A DNA stretch of 64,000 nt from Trueperella pecoris (GCF_014926385.1 NZ_CP053291.1:682001-746000), one strand, 5' to 3'; counted from the stretch's first letter, positions 9,119-18,580 are shown. Notes: generated by a model not told the origin, from the letters alone. Program-made: numbers and translations.

Positions 9119-10276
9119 CTACGCGCCCAACGCCGTTTCGATGCCCGCAATCGCCTGTTCGAGCACAGGGCGTGGGGTGGCGAGAATGACGCGCACGAAA
9201 TTGTCGTAGCCGGCCCCACAACTGCTGCCAGGGGTGGTAGCCACCCCAGCATGCTCCTGCAGCCAAACATCCACCGGGCGCGTGACGATCCCTGCCTCCA
9301 CGGCACCCGTGAAATCGAGCCAGCCAATATAGGTGCCTTCCATGTGGGGCATCTCCACCCCGGGCCAGCGCGCCACTGCGGCTTCCATGAGGTCCCGGTT
9401 GCCGCGCAGGTAACTGAGCACCTCCTCGCGCCACGGCCCGCCCTCGCGGTAGGCGGCGATCGTGGCGGCCGCGCCAAGCGTCGACGTTGTGGCGGCCGCC
9501 CAATCGAGGTGAGCACCGAGGCGGGCAACAAGGTCTGGATTTGTGATGATGAGTTGGGCGCATTTCAACCCCGGGATGTTCCATCCCTTCGATGCGGCCA
9601 CGGCCATGACGGTGTGCCGCGCTGCGGCGTCGTTGACCGAGGCGTACGGGACGTAGTCGCCGTCGAGGACGAAAGGCGCGTGGATGTCGTCGGCAAACAC
9701 GATCGCCTGCGGGAACTTGGCCACCACCTGCGATAGTGCTTCCAACTCGGCGCGTGTATAGACCCTTCCCGTGGGGTTGGCCGGGTTGACCAGAAGAAGA
9801 GCCTTGGCGCCGGCGGCAAATCCCGCGTGAATGCCCTCGAGGTCGAGTTCGTAGCGGCCCCCGGAGTGGCAGGGCACCTCGATCATCTCTCGGCCCATGG
9901 CAGGAATGAGATGCGTGAACCCCATGTAAGCCGGGGTCGGCAGGAGGACGGGCGAGTCCGGCGTCGTGAGCGTCTCGATGACGAAGCGTGCCGAAGAAAC
10001 GACGTCGGGCACTGCATAAACCGAATCTGGATCGGGGGAGAAGGAAGAAACAGAGCCTAGCCACTGCGCTGTGGCCGTCTGCAGGGCTTTCCGGTCAGTA
10101 TCGGAACGGTAGCCAATTCCGGGCGAATCGGCGAAGCGGTGAATCACACCGCGAACGGGCTCGGCGAGTCCCAAATCCATTTCGGCGACGAACATTCCTA
10201 TCTGGTCGGGAAACGTGCTCCACTTCAGGGAGCCGGACGCGCGAAGCTGGTCGATGGTGATCTCGTCGAAATTCAT
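9119..10276 (-). CDS. PLP-dependent C-S lyase/aminotransferase, MalY/PatB type
   Basis: Fold-type I PLP enzyme of 385 aa. MalY/PatB proteins are cystathionine beta-lyases that release thiols from S-conjugates. Seen: the internal-aldimine Lys in the AASKGWNIPGLKCAQ motif, the family's NPANPTGRVYTRAELEAL block, FADDIHAPFV with the PLP-ring Asp, and a C-terminal FVRVILATPRPVLE with the substrate Arg. ATG at 10276 is 6 nt behind TAGAGT (10283-10288 on the minus strand), so a leaderless start is likely. Divergent from gltX with 34 bases between. Methionine salvage or cysteine breakdown is the likely role. Confidence 0.85.
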   Translation of the reverse strand: MNFDEITIDQLRASGSLKWSTFPDQIGMFVAEMDLGLAEPVRGVIHRFADSPGIGYRSDTDRKALQTATAQWLGSVSSFSPDPDSVYAVPDVVSSARFVIETLTTPDSPVLLPTPAYMGFTHLIPAMGREMIEVPCHSGGRYELDLEGIHAGFAAGAKALLLVNPANPTGRVYTRAELEALSQVVAKFPQAIVFADDIHAPFVLDGDYVPYASVNDAAARHTVMAVAASKGWNIPGLKCAQLIITNPDLVARLGAHLDWAAATTSTLGAAATIAAYREGGPWREEVLSYLRGNRDLMEAAVARWPGVEMPHMEGTYIGWLDFTGAVEAGIVTRPVDVWLQEHAGVATTPGSSCGAGYDNFVRVILATPRPVLEQAIAGIETALGA

Positions 10277-10310
10277 GTTTCTACTCTAACCGGAGTAATC
10301 TAGAGGCACT

Positions 10311-11810
10311 ATGAGCACTGAAGCATCGAATGTTCGCGTACGTTTTTGTCCCTCGCCAACCGGCCTTCCCCACGTGGGAATGGTGCGTACTTGTCTCTTC
10401 AATTGGGCATACGCTCGTCACACCGGTGGCACCTTCGTCTTCCGTATCGAGGATACGGATGCACAGCGTGATTCGCAGGAGTCCTTTGACCAGATCATTG
10501 ATTCCCTGACGTGGCTCGGCCTCGACTGGGATGAGGGCATCGGCGTCGGTGGACCACACGAACCTTATCGGCAAAGCGAGCGCATGGACATCTATGCCGA
10601 CGTCGCCGCCAAGCTCCTTGAGGCGGGCTTCGCCTACGAGTCATTCTCGACTCCGGAGGAAATCGAAGCGCGTCACAAGGCCGCCGGACGTGACCCGAAG
10701 CTGGGCTACGACGGCTTCGACCGCGACCTGACCGAGGAGCAGAAGGCGGCCTTCCGCGCCGAGGGCCGCCAGCCCGTGCTACGCATTCGCATGCCCGACG
10801 AGGATGTGACCTTCACTGACCTCGTGCGCGGCGAGATCACTTTTAAGGCCGGATCCGTGCCGGACTACGTCATCATGCGTGGCAACGGCCAGCCGCTCTA
10901 CACGCTGACCAACCCCGTTGACGATGCGCTCATGGAAATCACCCACGTCCTGCGCGGTGAGGATCTTCTTTCGTCGACGCCGCGCCAGATCGTCCTGTAC
11001 GACGCGCTCAAGGCGATCGGGGTGGCTAAGGGGACTCCGCTGTTCGGCCATCTTCCCTACGTGATGGGCGAGGGCAACAAGAAGCTGTCCAAGCGAGACC
11101 CGGAGGCCAACCTTCTGCTCCACCGCGACCGTGGCATGCTGCCCGAGGGCTTGCTCAACTACCTTGGACTTCTGGGCTGGTCGATTGCTGCTGACCGCGA
11201 CCTCTTCGGGCGTGAGGAGATGGCCGAGGCGTTCGACGTCGCAAACGTCAACCCCAACCCCGCCCGCTTCGACGACAAGAAGTGCGTGGCGATCAACGCC
11301 GAGCACATCCGCATGCTCGACGTGGAGGATCTGCGCGGGCGTCTCGTGCCCTTCCTCAAGCGCGACGGCTTCATCGACGCCGACTCTTTCGAGACCGCCG
11401 ACGCCGAAACGCAGCGTCTTCTTGACGCCGCGGCTCCGCTCGTTCAGACCCGCATCCAGTTGCTCGGCGAGGCACCGGCTCTGATGGGCTTCCTGTTCAA
11501 GAGCGCCGATGAGGTTTCCTACGACGAGAAGGCTGTGGGCAAGCTCCGCGACTCGGCACCCGCCGCCCTCGACGCCGCCATCGCGGCGTTTGAGGGACTT
11601 GCTGAGGAAGCGTGGAATGCCGAGACGATCAAGGCTGCCGTAGATGAGCAGGTCGTGGCCGGGCTCGAGCTGAAGCCTCGCTTCGCGTTCCAGCCGCTTT
11701 TCGTGGCGATGACGGGCACAAACGTCTCCTTGCCCGTTGTCGATTCGATGGCCATCCTGGGTAAGGACGAGACGCTGACGCGCCTGCGTCGCTTCCGCGC
11801 AACACTCTAA
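10311..11810 (+). CDS. gltX: glutamyl-tRNA synthetase
   Basis: Class I aminoacyl-tRNA synthetase that charges tRNA-Glu and, in organisms using GatCAB, also tRNA-Gln. At 499 aa it is full length. The HIGH motif appears as PHVG in [16 protein letters not shown], and the KMSKS motif as KKLSKR. The C-terminal helical anticodon-binding domain is complete. AGAGG lies just ahead of the ATG. A strong terminator follows. tRNA-Gln and two tRNA-Glu genes lie about 6.5 kb downstream. Confidence 0.97.
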   Translation: MSTEASNVRVRFCPSPTGLPHVGMVRTCLFNWAYARHTGGTFVFRIEDTDAQRDSQESFDQIIDSLTWLGLDWDEGIGVGGPHEPYRQSERMDIYADVAAKLLEAGFAYESFSTPEEIEARHKAAGRDPKLGYDGFDRDLTEEQKAAFRAEGRQPVLRIRMPDEDVTFTDLVRGEITFKAGSVPDYVIMRGNGQPLYTLTNPVDDALMEITHVLRGEDLLSSTPRQIVLYDALKAIGVAKGTPLFGHLPYVMGEGNKKLSKRDPEANLLLHRDRGMLPEGLLNYLGLLGWSIAADRDLFGREEMAEAFDVANVNPNPARFDDKKCVAINAEHIRMLDVEDLRGRLVPFLKRDGFIDADSFETADAETQRLLDAAAPLVQTRIQLLGEAPALMGFLFKSADEVSYDEKAVGKLRDSAPAALDAAIAAFEGLAEEAWNAETIKAAVDEQVVAGLELKPRFAFQPLFVAMTGTNVSLPVVDSMAILGKDETLTRLRRFRATL

Positions 11811-11823
11811 GCGAACGACGACG

Positions 11824-11854
11824 AAAAGCGTCGGGCCGGTGGCCCGGCGCTTTT
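11824..11854 (+). terminator. Rho-independent terminator of gltX
   Basis: AAAAGCG-T-CGGGCC (11824-11836) pairs with GGCCCG-G-CGCTTTT (11841-11854) around a short loop, ending in a T-run. The A-rich 5' arm would also serve the convergent minus-strand gene. Confidence 0.9.
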
Positions 11855-11923
11855 CTGTGCCTGCCGGCCGGTGTTAGCAGACGGGGTCAGTCTGCGCGTA
11901 TTTACCACCGTAGGAGGTGGACG

Positions 11924-13069
11924 TCAGCGCTCTGGGGCCGACCGCCGGTCGGTGGGATCGACGAGGTAAACGGTGGACCCCGGCGTCCACCCCGTGATCA
12001 TCGCGGTGCCGTGACCAGCGGGGGTTTCCACCCGCACGGGCACGTAGGCCACGGCGAGTGCAGCCGGCACGCTCAAGCGAACTCCGTCGTAATCGGCGCC
12101 AAGACGCGCCCAGTCGATGACGAATTCGATGGGTGCCATGATTCCCGCCCACTCGGGCGCCAGGCGCGTGGTGCGATCGGCGTCGGCGAATCGAGCGGGG
12201 TAGCGTTCGACGAGTTCTCCAACGTCCGCGATGCTCGCGATCTCGAACACGCGCAGATCCTCCCGGAGAGGGGCGTACGGATGGTCGACGGCGACGTCTC
12301 CGGCGTCGTCACCAAAAACCTCGCAGGTCGATTCGATCGCCCCGGGAGGTGAGTGGGGTACGTCGTCGGCGAAAACGGTGGCGTCAACCTGATCGTAAGC
12401 GACCCACGACGCGATCGGGATCTGAGAAGTCACCCACCACTTGTAATCGTCAATGACGGGCACGTCGGCGGAGACCTTGCGGGTGGCTGCGGAGCGGGCG
12501 GTGTGGACGTGGGCAGAACGCGGGCGGCCCTGCCAGGATTCGAGGCCGGGCAGGGCTAGCAGGCAGCTGAGGAGTGCATCGGCGGTCGAGCGCTGGCTCG
12601 GCGTGGCGAGCGAATCCACGGCACGTAATTCGAAGGACGAGAATGCGTATGCCACGGTGAAGTCTGAGACCGCCCGCTGAACCATGTCAGACGTGACGAC
12701 CCCGGCGTCGAGCGCAGCGTCTATCCAGGCGATGGCGGCGTCTTGGTAGCGGCGGACGAAGGCTGTCACGGCCTCGAACGTGGGAGGAGGAGCTTCCGGG
12801 AAAACGCCGCCGGTGGTCTGACCTACAACGGTGGAAAGCGCGGAAGAGGCCGCACTTGCGCCCACCGCCGGGGGCAACAGAGAGGGGAATGGACACACGG
12901 GCAACCCGCGTGTCCACGCCGGGTCGGCGTTCGACGGCGCGAACGGGTTGGCGCCGAGCTCTACGAATTGGTTGAGCATACTGAGGACGACGCCGCGGCC
13001 CTGAATCCCGGGATAAACCATGAGTTTGCATGAATGCCACTCGCGCATACGATTCTTCACCGGCCACAT
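11924..13069 (-). CDS. uncharacterised 381-aa protein at the end of a sugar ABC transporter cluster
   Basis: No family recognised. ATG at 13069 was chosen: GAGGAA lies 7 bases upstream, and the DUF624 stop is only 2 bases away. An upstream frame extension to 13171 would lie inside that gene. Visible features: an N-terminal WHSCKLMVYPGIQGRG segment, an Ala-rich region around residue 85, a helical middle part and an aromatic patch (YKWWVTSQIPIASWVAYDQ). No signal peptide or clear transmembrane helix. In comparable clusters this slot is often held by a glycoside hydrolase, but no GH catalytic motif is apparent. A sugar-related role is inference from position only. Confidence 0.7.
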   Translation of the reverse strand: MWPVKNRMREWHSCKLMVYPGIQGRGVVLSMLNQFVELGANPFAPSNADPAWTRGLPVCPFPSLLPPAVGASAASSALSTVVGQTTGGVFPEAPPPTFEAVTAFVRRYQDAAIAWIDAALDAGVVTSDMVQRAVSDFTVAYAFSSFELRAVDSLATPSQRSTADALLSCLLALPGLESWQGRPRSAHVHTARSAATRKVSADVPVIDDYKWWVTSQIPIASWVAYDQVDATVFADDVPHSPPGAIESTCEVFGDDAGDVAVDHPYAPLREDLRVFEIASIADVGELVERYPARFADADRTTRLAPEWAGIMAPIEFVIDWARLGADYDGVRLSVPAALAVAYVPVRVETPAGHGTAMITGWTPGSTVYLVDPTDRRSAPER

Positions 13070-13071
13070 GT

Positions 13072-13686
13072 CTATTCCTCGGGGGAGACGACGTGTCGGA
13101 CGAGGAGCTGGAAGAGGTAGAGCGTCAGAGCCAGCCCGATGATGAGGTAGAAGCCTACGATCGCGAACCAACGCTCTGGCACGACGACGGCGAGTGCCGC
13201 GGGCAGGGCGAGCATCGTCACGCCAACCAAGGTGCGCGGCAGGAAGCGCAGTGCCGCAAGAGCCGAGTTGGTAAACGCCGTCGTGAAATTCCTGGGACGC
13301 TTCGCTTCAAAATAGAAGAGCCACAAGCTGATGCCCGCGACGATCAGCGCTGCGGACATGAGGCCTGCACGGAAGGCGAAGTCGACATTAGCCCCGACCT
13401 CGACCGCGTCCAGCATGAGCCATTCGAGGAGCCCGAGAGAGCCAAGTAAAACGGTGATCAGCCACCATAGCGTAGATGTCTTCACGTGTTTCGTGAACTG
13501 GGTGAGGAATGTGCGCGCCGGCTGAGAGCCTTCTTCCTGGACGAGTTGTGCGATCACGTAATTCGCGGCTCGGAACGAGGCTCCTGCAGTGAGGAGCGGG
13601 AGCGAGGTCAGGATCATCAGCACGTTGACGACGACGATGTCTGCGGCCAGCGCCAGTGACTGGTAAAGACCCGATTCTGGATTCAT
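13072..13686 (-). CDS. DUF624 (YesL-like) membrane protein
   Basis: 204 aa with about five hydrophobic segments, starting ADIVVVNVLMILTSLPLLTAGAS. The N-terminal N-x-L-x-x-S-L-P-x-x-T-x-G-A-S pattern is typical of DUF624/YesL. Such proteins accompany carbohydrate ABC transporters and LacI or two-component regulators; their biochemical role is unknown. It overlaps the lacI stop by 4 bases (ATGA) and is followed after 2 bases by the 381-aa gene. Confidence 0.85.
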   Translation of the reverse strand: MNPESGLYQSLALAADIVVVNVLMILTSLPLLTAGASFRAANYVIAQLVQEEGSQPARTFLTQFTKHVKTSTLWWLITVLLGSLGLLEWLMLDAVEVGANVDFAFRAGLMSAALIVAGISLWLFYFEAKRPRNFTTAFTNSALAALRFLPRTLVGVTMLALPAALAVVVPERWFAIVGFYLIIGLALTLYLFQLLVRHVVSPEE

Positions 13687-14711
13687 GGAAGCCCTCCCAC
13701 GGTCGATTCTGCTTCGATTAGCGTAGCCGGGAGGAGAACATGGCGATGAATAGGGCCACGCATGCGTTCGAACAGCACATGGCAGGTTTCCTCGGCGATG
13801 GCTTGGATCGGTTGAGCAACCGTCGTCAAACGGGGAGAGAGGAATTGAGTGATTCCCACCCCGTCGAAGCCCGTGACGGCCATATCTTGGGGAACCTTGA
13901 GCCCGGCGTCATGAAGCGCACGCAACGCCCCGACGGCGATCACGTCCGACATACCGACGATGGCGCTTGCACTTGCCCCGCTGGAGAGGAAATCGTGAGT
14001 CACCTGGCGTCCATATTCGTAGGAATACGACGAGGTTCCACTCTTGCCACGCAAAAGCAGGCGAGGGTCGGGATCGATCCCACGGGCTTGCATCGCGCGG
14101 ACGAAATGTTCCATGCGGCTCGTGCCGATGGAATCTTCCCCGGCTGCCGGCCCCAAAAAGGCGATCCTTTCGTGACCGAGGCCGAGGAGGTGGGCGACGA
14201 TGAGGTCGATGGCCTGCGCGTCGTCAACGGCCACGCTCGAATAGGACTCGCGATCGGCGCCGAGGATTTCCGGCACTGTGCACAGAACCGAGGGAACGTC
14301 GACTCGCTCCCACCCCTGCGCGCCCGCGCCGCGCCAGCCGCCGAGCATGATGAAACCCGAGACTCGGTAGCTCGCGGCGAAATCGAGATATGCGCCGATC
14401 TCGTCGTCATTGTGCAGGACGCGAATGGTTGACACGACATAACCGTGCTCGCGTAGGCATCGCTCAATCGGCTCGAGGAGCTCCGTAAAGAACGGGTTGG
14501 CAGGTCCCTTGATGACGACGCCGATCATGTTCGATGTTGTGCGCCGGAGCGACTGCGCCGAACGGTTGGGGGAATACCCCAGGAGGCTGGCTGTACGCAG
14601 AATGTGGTTTTGCGTGACGGGGGAAACGCCGGCAGCGTCGTTGAGCGCGCGCGAGACCGTTGTAATCGATACGCCGGCGGCTCGCGCCACATCGCGGATC
14701 GTCACGCTCAT
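13683..14711 (-). CDS. LacI family transcriptional regulator of the sugar ABC cluster
   Basis: 342 aa. The N-terminal helix-turn-helix is TIRDVARAAGVSITTVSRAL with the hinge LGYSPNRSAQSLR, followed by a periplasmic-binding-protein-like sensor domain (MIGVVIKGPANPFF to VTGFDGVGITQFLSP). ATG at 14711 has GGGAGG 5 bases upstream; a longer frame to 14798 would lack the HTH at its proper place. It probably represses the upstream transporter genes through the operator at 18001-18014, with a mono- or oligosaccharide as inducer; the sugar cannot be read from sequence. Confidence 0.92.
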   Translation of the reverse strand: MSVTIRDVARAAGVSITTVSRALNDAAGVSPVTQNHILRTASLLGYSPNRSAQSLRRTTSNMIGVVIKGPANPFFTELLEPIERCLREHGYVVSTIRVLHNDDEIGAYLDFAASYRVSGFIMLGGWRGAGAQGWERVDVPSVLCTVPEILGADRESYSSVAVDDAQAIDLIVAHLLGLGHERIAFLGPAAGEDSIGTSRMEHFVRAMQARGIDPDPRLLLRGKSGTSSYSYEYGRQVTHDFLSSGASASAIVGMSDVIAVGALRALHDAGLKVPQDMAVTGFDGVGITQFLSPRLTTVAQPIQAIAEETCHVLFERMRGPIHRHVLLPATLIEAESTVGGLP

Positions 14712-14728
14712 GTTGCCTCCCCGAGGTG

Positions 14729-14760
14729 GTTGGGGGCGGGCTGCGGCACCCACCCCCAAC
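14729..14760 (-). terminator. stem-loop between permease gene and lacI (partial terminator or processing site)
   Basis: GTTGGGGG (14729-14736) pairs perfectly with CCCCCAAC (14753-14760). It lies between the permease stop and the lacI start. There is no T-run on the minus strand, so differential expression by processing or attenuation is as likely as termination. Confidence 0.5.
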
Positions 14761-14763
14761 TGG

Positions 14764-15684
14764 TTAGCCCTTGACCGCGCCTGCGGCCACACCTTCAATG
14801 ATGTACTTCTGGGCGAAGAGATAGAAGACCACGATCGGGACGATTGCCAAGACTAGCATGGCCATCAGGGCGCCCATATCACGGTTTCCATTGGAACCGA
14901 CGAGGAACTGTACCACGATCGGGATCGTGCGGTATTGCGAGCTTGGGCCGAGAACGAGGTTGGGAAGCAGGAAGTCATTCCAGATCCACATCGCGTTCAA
15001 GATCGCCACCGTGATCGCCGTTGGCTTGAGCATTGGCAGAACCACGCGGAAATAATTCTGAAGCGGGCTGCAGCCGTCGATCATGGCCGCCTCCTCGATC
15101 TCCAACGGAATCGACTTAACGAATCCCGCGAACATGAAGGTGGATAGGCCCGCGCCAAATCCGAGGTAAAGAACCACCAAGCCGGCCGGGTTGCTCAGGC
15201 CCAGGGAGTCGGCAATTTTGACCGTGGGGAACATCACCATCTGGAACGGAATCACCATCGAGAACACGAGGACCAGATAGATGAGGTTCGTCCACCAGGT
15301 CTTAATGCGCGTGATGTAATAGGCGGTCATCGACGAGAAGAAGAGGATCACCACCACCGAGCTGACCGTGATCACGAACGACCAGAAGATGGCCCACTGC
15401 GTTCCCGAAAGCGCGAGGCCAGTCCTGTAGTTCTCGATGCCCACAAACATGTCGCCTAGCGGGAGCGAGAACGGGTCGTTCGAAATCGAGAACTTCGCCT
15501 TGAAGGAGTTCAACAAAATGAACAGGATCGGGCCGACGAATACGAATGTGAGAAACACCAGCAGGATATAGATAAGGGCCTTGCCAACGGTGAAACGCCC
15601 CGTCCGCGTCGTTGTGTCAATTCTGGTCTTCGCGGGGTTGGGCGCCTCGCTCGGATCGGTTTGGGGAACAACTGCGATACTCAT
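14764..15684 (-). CDS. carbohydrate ABC transporter permease, MalG type
   Basis: 306-aa inner membrane permease with six predicted helices after a hydrophilic 30-residue N-terminus (ALIYILLVFLTFVFVGPILF is the first). The EAA loop that contacts the ATPase reads EEAAMIDGCSPLQNYFRVVLPMLKP, shown here only by its key residues E-A-A and the distal G. CUT1 family. Overlaps the other permease gene by 4 bases. No ATPase gene is in the cluster, so a shared MsiK-type ATPase encoded elsewhere is inferred, as is common in actinobacteria. Confidence 0.93.
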   Translation of the reverse strand: MSIAVVPQTDPSEAPNPAKTRIDTTTRTGRFTVGKALIYILLVFLTFVFVGPILFILLNSFKAKFSISNDPFSLPLGDMFVGIENYRTGLALSGTQWAIFWSFVITVSSVVVILFFSSMTAYYITRIKTWWTNLIYLVLVFSMVIPFQMVMFPTVKIADSLGLSNPAGLVVLYLGFGAGLSTFMFAGFVKSIPLEIEEAAMIDGCSPLQNYFRVVLPMLKPTAITVAILNAMWIWNDFLLPNLVLGPSSQYRTIPIVVQFLVGSNGNRDMGALMAMLVLAIVPIVVFYLFAQKYIIEGVAAGAVKG

Positions 15685-16526
15685 GCTTCGACCTCCCTCG
15701 AACGAGTCGCGCGGAGTTGGAACATGGCGAGTACAACGACGACGACGACGAAGATCACTGCCTTCGCCTGCGCGACGCCTTCTTGGCCAACCTCGAAGAA
15801 CATGGAGTTGACGATATTGAGCGCGACCATCTCGGTCTGATCAAGAGGCGCTCCCGCGGTCAATGCCAAGTTTTGGTCGTACATCTTGAACGTCGAGGAC
15901 AGTGTCAAGAAGAGACAGATGGTGATAGAGGGCATCACCATCGGGATTGTGACGTGCCGCAAGACCTGCCAACGGCCCGCCCCATCCAATTGCGCGGACT
16001 CAATCAACTCCGGCGGAACATTCTGGAGGCCGGCTATGTAGATGATCATCATGTAGCCGATGAGCTGCCAGTTGATCAGAACGACGAGGCCGAGGTATCC
16101 GTACTTCCAGTTGGAAATGATCGTGGTCGCGTATTGTACGAGAACCGCGTTGAACAACACCTGAAAGGTGTATCCAAGGACGATTCCGCCAATCAGGTTG
16201 GGCATGAAGAATACGGTTCGGAAAAAGTTGGTTCCGCGAAGCTTGCGCGTGAGCAGCCAAGCGATAGCGAATGCGAAAACGTTGACCGTGACAATCGATA
16301 CGATCGCCACGAGCACAGTGAAGACGAATGCGCTAGTGAAACCACTGCGCGCTCCGAAAGCGTCCTGGTAGTTCTGCAATCCCACGAATTGTGCATTCGT
16401 GATCGTCGTGAATTCGGTGAAGGACAGAGCTAGACCGATGATAAAGGGGACGAAGAATGCGATCGCAAAAGCGATGAGCGTTGGGAGCAAAAAGACCGGA
16501 CCATACTTTTTTAAAGCGGATCTCAT
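15681..16526 (-). CDS. carbohydrate ABC transporter permease, MalF type
   Basis: 281-aa CUT1 permease with six predicted membrane helices. The EAA loop lies around IESAQLDGAGRWQVLRHVTI. ATG at 16526 has AGGAA 6 bases upstream and was preferred over a TTG at 16541. It is coupled to the MalG-type gene by an ATGA overlap. A strong hairpin separates it from the binding-protein gene. Confidence 0.93.
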   Translation of the reverse strand: MRSALKKYGPVFLLPTLIAFAIAFFVPFIIGLALSFTEFTTITNAQFVGLQNYQDAFGARSGFTSAFVFTVLVAIVSIVTVNVFAFAIAWLLTRKLRGTNFFRTVFFMPNLIGGIVLGYTFQVLFNAVLVQYATTIISNWKYGYLGLVVLINWQLIGYMMIIYIAGLQNVPPELIESAQLDGAGRWQVLRHVTIPMVMPSITICLFLTLSSTFKMYDQNLALTAGAPLDQTEMVALNIVNSMFFEVGQEGVAQAKAVIFVVVVVVLAMFQLRATRSREVEA

Positions 16527-16546
16527 CAGGCTTCCTATCAAAGGCA

Positions 16547-16575
16547 GAGGGCGGGGAGATGTTCGCCCCGCCCTC
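16547..16575 (-). promoter_or_regulatory. intercistronic hairpin between binding-protein and permease genes
   Basis: GAGGGCGGGG (16547-16556) pairs perfectly with 16566-16575, loop 9 bases. No T-tract follows on the minus strand. Hairpins here typically stabilise the upstream solute-binding-protein mRNA so that it is made in excess over the permeases; that role is inference. Confidence 0.65.
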
Positions 16576-16582
16576 CGAGCTT

Positions 16583-17917
16583 TTACTTCTTCTCAGCAGC
16601 CCAAGCATCCACGAAGGTCTTGGCAACTGCCGACCATTCCATGTTGCCCGAGGCATATTGTGCGAGCGCCTGCGCGAACTGATCCTTGAAGTTCTGCGAC
16701 GGGTAGGTGGTGAACACCCACGGAACGTTCGTGACGGCGTCGTTCGTGAGGTAACGCTGAATCTCCTTGGCAAGTGGGTCGGTGGGGAACTCGTCCTTGC
16801 CGAACGTCTTGAACGGAGCCATGAAGCCAAGGTCCTTGACCACGAATTGCTTGCCCTTCTCGGAAGAGAACAGCCAGTTGACGAAGTCGATGGTGGCCTT
16901 CTGATCAGCCTCGGAGGCCTTGGCATTGATCGCCATGAATGCCTCGGTGCCGATGGCGAGGCCTTGCTTGGCATCGTCGGGCATGCCGGTGTAGATCGGG
17001 AGGAACTTGATCTTATCCTCCTTAACGACGTTGCCTGCAACCTCAGAAATCTGCGACCAAGCCCAGTTGCCGTTCTGAACCATTGCCGCCTTTCCGGTGG
17101 CGAATTCAGCCATCGAATCGGAGACGGTCTTTGACGGCGTCAGGGTCTTCTCAATCGTGGAATCGGTGAGGTAAAGCTCGAAGATGTTCTTGAAGTTCTC
17201 GTTGTACTTGAAATCGACTGCCTGCTTGTCCGTGACGTTGTCAGCCTTGTATTCGTAGTACATCGGGATGTTCGACAGATGGGTCTGCCAACGCCATTCC
17301 TCGCCCGGTGCCAGGGAGGTAGAAGCGAAGACTCCATCAATTCCGAGCTCGGCCTTCTTAGCCTGCATGTCATCGGCGACAGCCTTGAGCTTGTCGAAAG
17401 TAGTGACCTCATCCATGGAGGTCGCCTTGGCTCCATCCATCGCAAAGTACTTATCCATGATCTCTGCGTTATAGATGATGCCGTAGCCCTCAATTGCGAG
17501 CGGAACGCCGTACGTCTTGCCGTCTCCACCCTTGAGCGCGAGGTTATCCTCGGTGAGGTTCTTGGTGAACTCCGCATCGGAGATATCGGCCGCATAGTCC
17601 TTCCATACCGACAGGCCAACCGGGCCGTTAATCTGGAAGAGGGTTGGAGGAGCGGACTTCGTGATTTCCGTCTTGAGAGTCTGCTCGTAGGTGCCCGAAG
17701 CGGCGGTGGCGACCGTGACCTTCACGCCGGTCTCTTCGGTATATGCCTTTGCGATGGTCTGGTATGCCGCCTCCTGCTCAGGCTTCCAGTTCAGGAAGTA
17801 GACCGAGCCAGCGCCGTCATTACCCTTGCCCTTATCGTCTGACGAGCAACCTGCCAGCCCGGCAAGTGCAATGCCGCCTGCGGCGATGAGCGCCAGAATC
17901 TTCTTCGTAGATGCCAT
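16583..17917 (-). CDS. sugar ABC transporter substrate-binding lipoprotein (family 1)
   Basis: 444-aa extracellular solute-binding protein. The N-terminus is a lipoprotein signal with lipobox LAGC (LALIAAGGIALAGLAGCSSD; acylated Cys at about residue 24). The mature protein begins VYFLNWKPEQEAAYQTIAK and has the family 1 sugar-binder pattern, including EWRWQTHLSNIP and AMVQNGNWAWSQI. AGGAGG lies 8 bases ahead of the ATG. It is the first gene of the cluster and follows a LacI-type operator. Confidence 0.93.
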   Translation of the reverse strand: MASTKKILALIAAGGIALAGLAGCSSDDKGKGNDGAGSVYFLNWKPEQEAAYQTIAKAYTEETGVKVTVATAASGTYEQTLKTEITKSAPPTLFQINGPVGLSVWKDYAADISDAEFTKNLTEDNLALKGGDGKTYGVPLAIEGYGIIYNAEIMDKYFAMDGAKATSMDEVTTFDKLKAVADDMQAKKAELGIDGVFASTSLAPGEEWRWQTHLSNIPMYYEYKADNVTDKQAVDFKYNENFKNIFELYLTDSTIEKTLTPSKTVSDSMAEFATGKAAMVQNGNWAWSQISEVAGNVVKEDKIKFLPIYTGMPDDAKQGLAIGTEAFMAINAKASEADQKATIDFVNWLFSSEKGKQFVVKDLGFMAPFKTFGKDEFPTDPLAKEIQRYLTNDAVTNVPWVFTTYPSQNFKDQFAQALAQYASGNMEWSAVAKTFVDAWAAEKK

Positions 17918-18000
17918 TGTGGCGTCCTCCTAGGTTCCATGACCGAGAAAATCGACCATCATCGGAAACGCCCTGCGACACTACTTCGCGGCGCACGATA

Positions 18001-18014
18001 CGAAAACGTTTCCG
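18001..18014. promoter_or_regulatory. LacI-family operator upstream of the sugar ABC cluster
   Basis: CGAAAACGTTTCCG is a near-perfect palindrome centred on a CG step, the hallmark of LacI-family operators. It lies 84 bases upstream of the binding-protein start. A further half-site-like CGGAAACG lies at 17963-17970. The rest of the 312-base gap (17918-18229) shows no gene. The probable ligand is the LacI regulator at 13683-14711. Confidence 0.7.
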
Positions 18015-18229
18015 TGATCCACCTAACGTACACCTTTTGGGGTGTTGGTGCGAGTTGTGGCGCCGGGCAATTTGGGCGTGTATGTGGGAGTGGGTGGCTG
18101 GCGTGGCAAGGGTTTGGGCGGGGTGCTGTAGCTGACGTTAGGGTGACTCCATTCACTCAAATGGATTTGCGCGGGAGGGGGTCGGTGCGTAATATATTTA
18201 CTCGTTGCACTCCTTCGGGATGTCCGCCA

Positions 18230-18301
18230 TGGGGTATGGTGTAATTGGCAGCACGAGTGATTCTGGTTCATTTAGTCTAGGTTCGAGTCCTGGTACCCCA
18301 G
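18230..18301 (+). tRNA. tRNA-Gln (anticodon CUG)
   Basis: Acceptor TGGGGTA (18230-18236) pairs with TACCCCA (18294-18300), discriminator G. The anticodon loop TTCTGGT gives CUG. The T-loop is GTTCGAGTCC. Length 72 nt without encoded CCA. Confidence 0.95.
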
Positions 18302-18354
18302 CGAAACGGTCGCTATGTTGATCGTTTTCATGCGGAAGTTTCCGCATGTAATAG

Positions 18355-18427
18355 GCCCCGTTCGTCTAGCGGCCTAGGACGTCGCCCTCTCACGGCGGTA
18401 ACACCGGTTCAAATCCGGTACGGGGTA
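18355..18427 (+). tRNA. tRNA-Glu (anticodon CUC), copy 1
   Basis: Acceptor GCCCCGT pairs with ACGGGGT; anticodon CUC in the CCCTCTCAC loop; T-arm CCGGTTCAAATCCGG. 73 nt. Identical to copy 2 at 18581. Confidence 0.95.
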
Positions 18428-18429
18428 CG

Positions 18430-18463
18430 AAATGGCTCTGAGCGTAGTCTCGGAGCCATTTTT
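18430..18463 (+). terminator. terminator after tRNA-Glu copy 1
   Basis: AAATGGCTC-T-GAG (18430-18442) pairs with CTC-G-GAGCCATTT, ending in a T-run at 18459-18463. Confidence 0.85.
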
Positions 18464-18580
18464 GCGTGCAGTCAACGATCTTGCTGGTGGCGGCTTCGGA
18501 GTGTGATTGAGGTCGCGCTTCCTGGATTTTTCGGATCGACAATCCTTGTGTAGAGTAAAACCCGACGACGAATCGTCAAG

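Noticed and set aside
17939-18271. frames upstream of tRNA-Gln
   Set aside because: They overlap the operator or the tRNA gene and have no family features.
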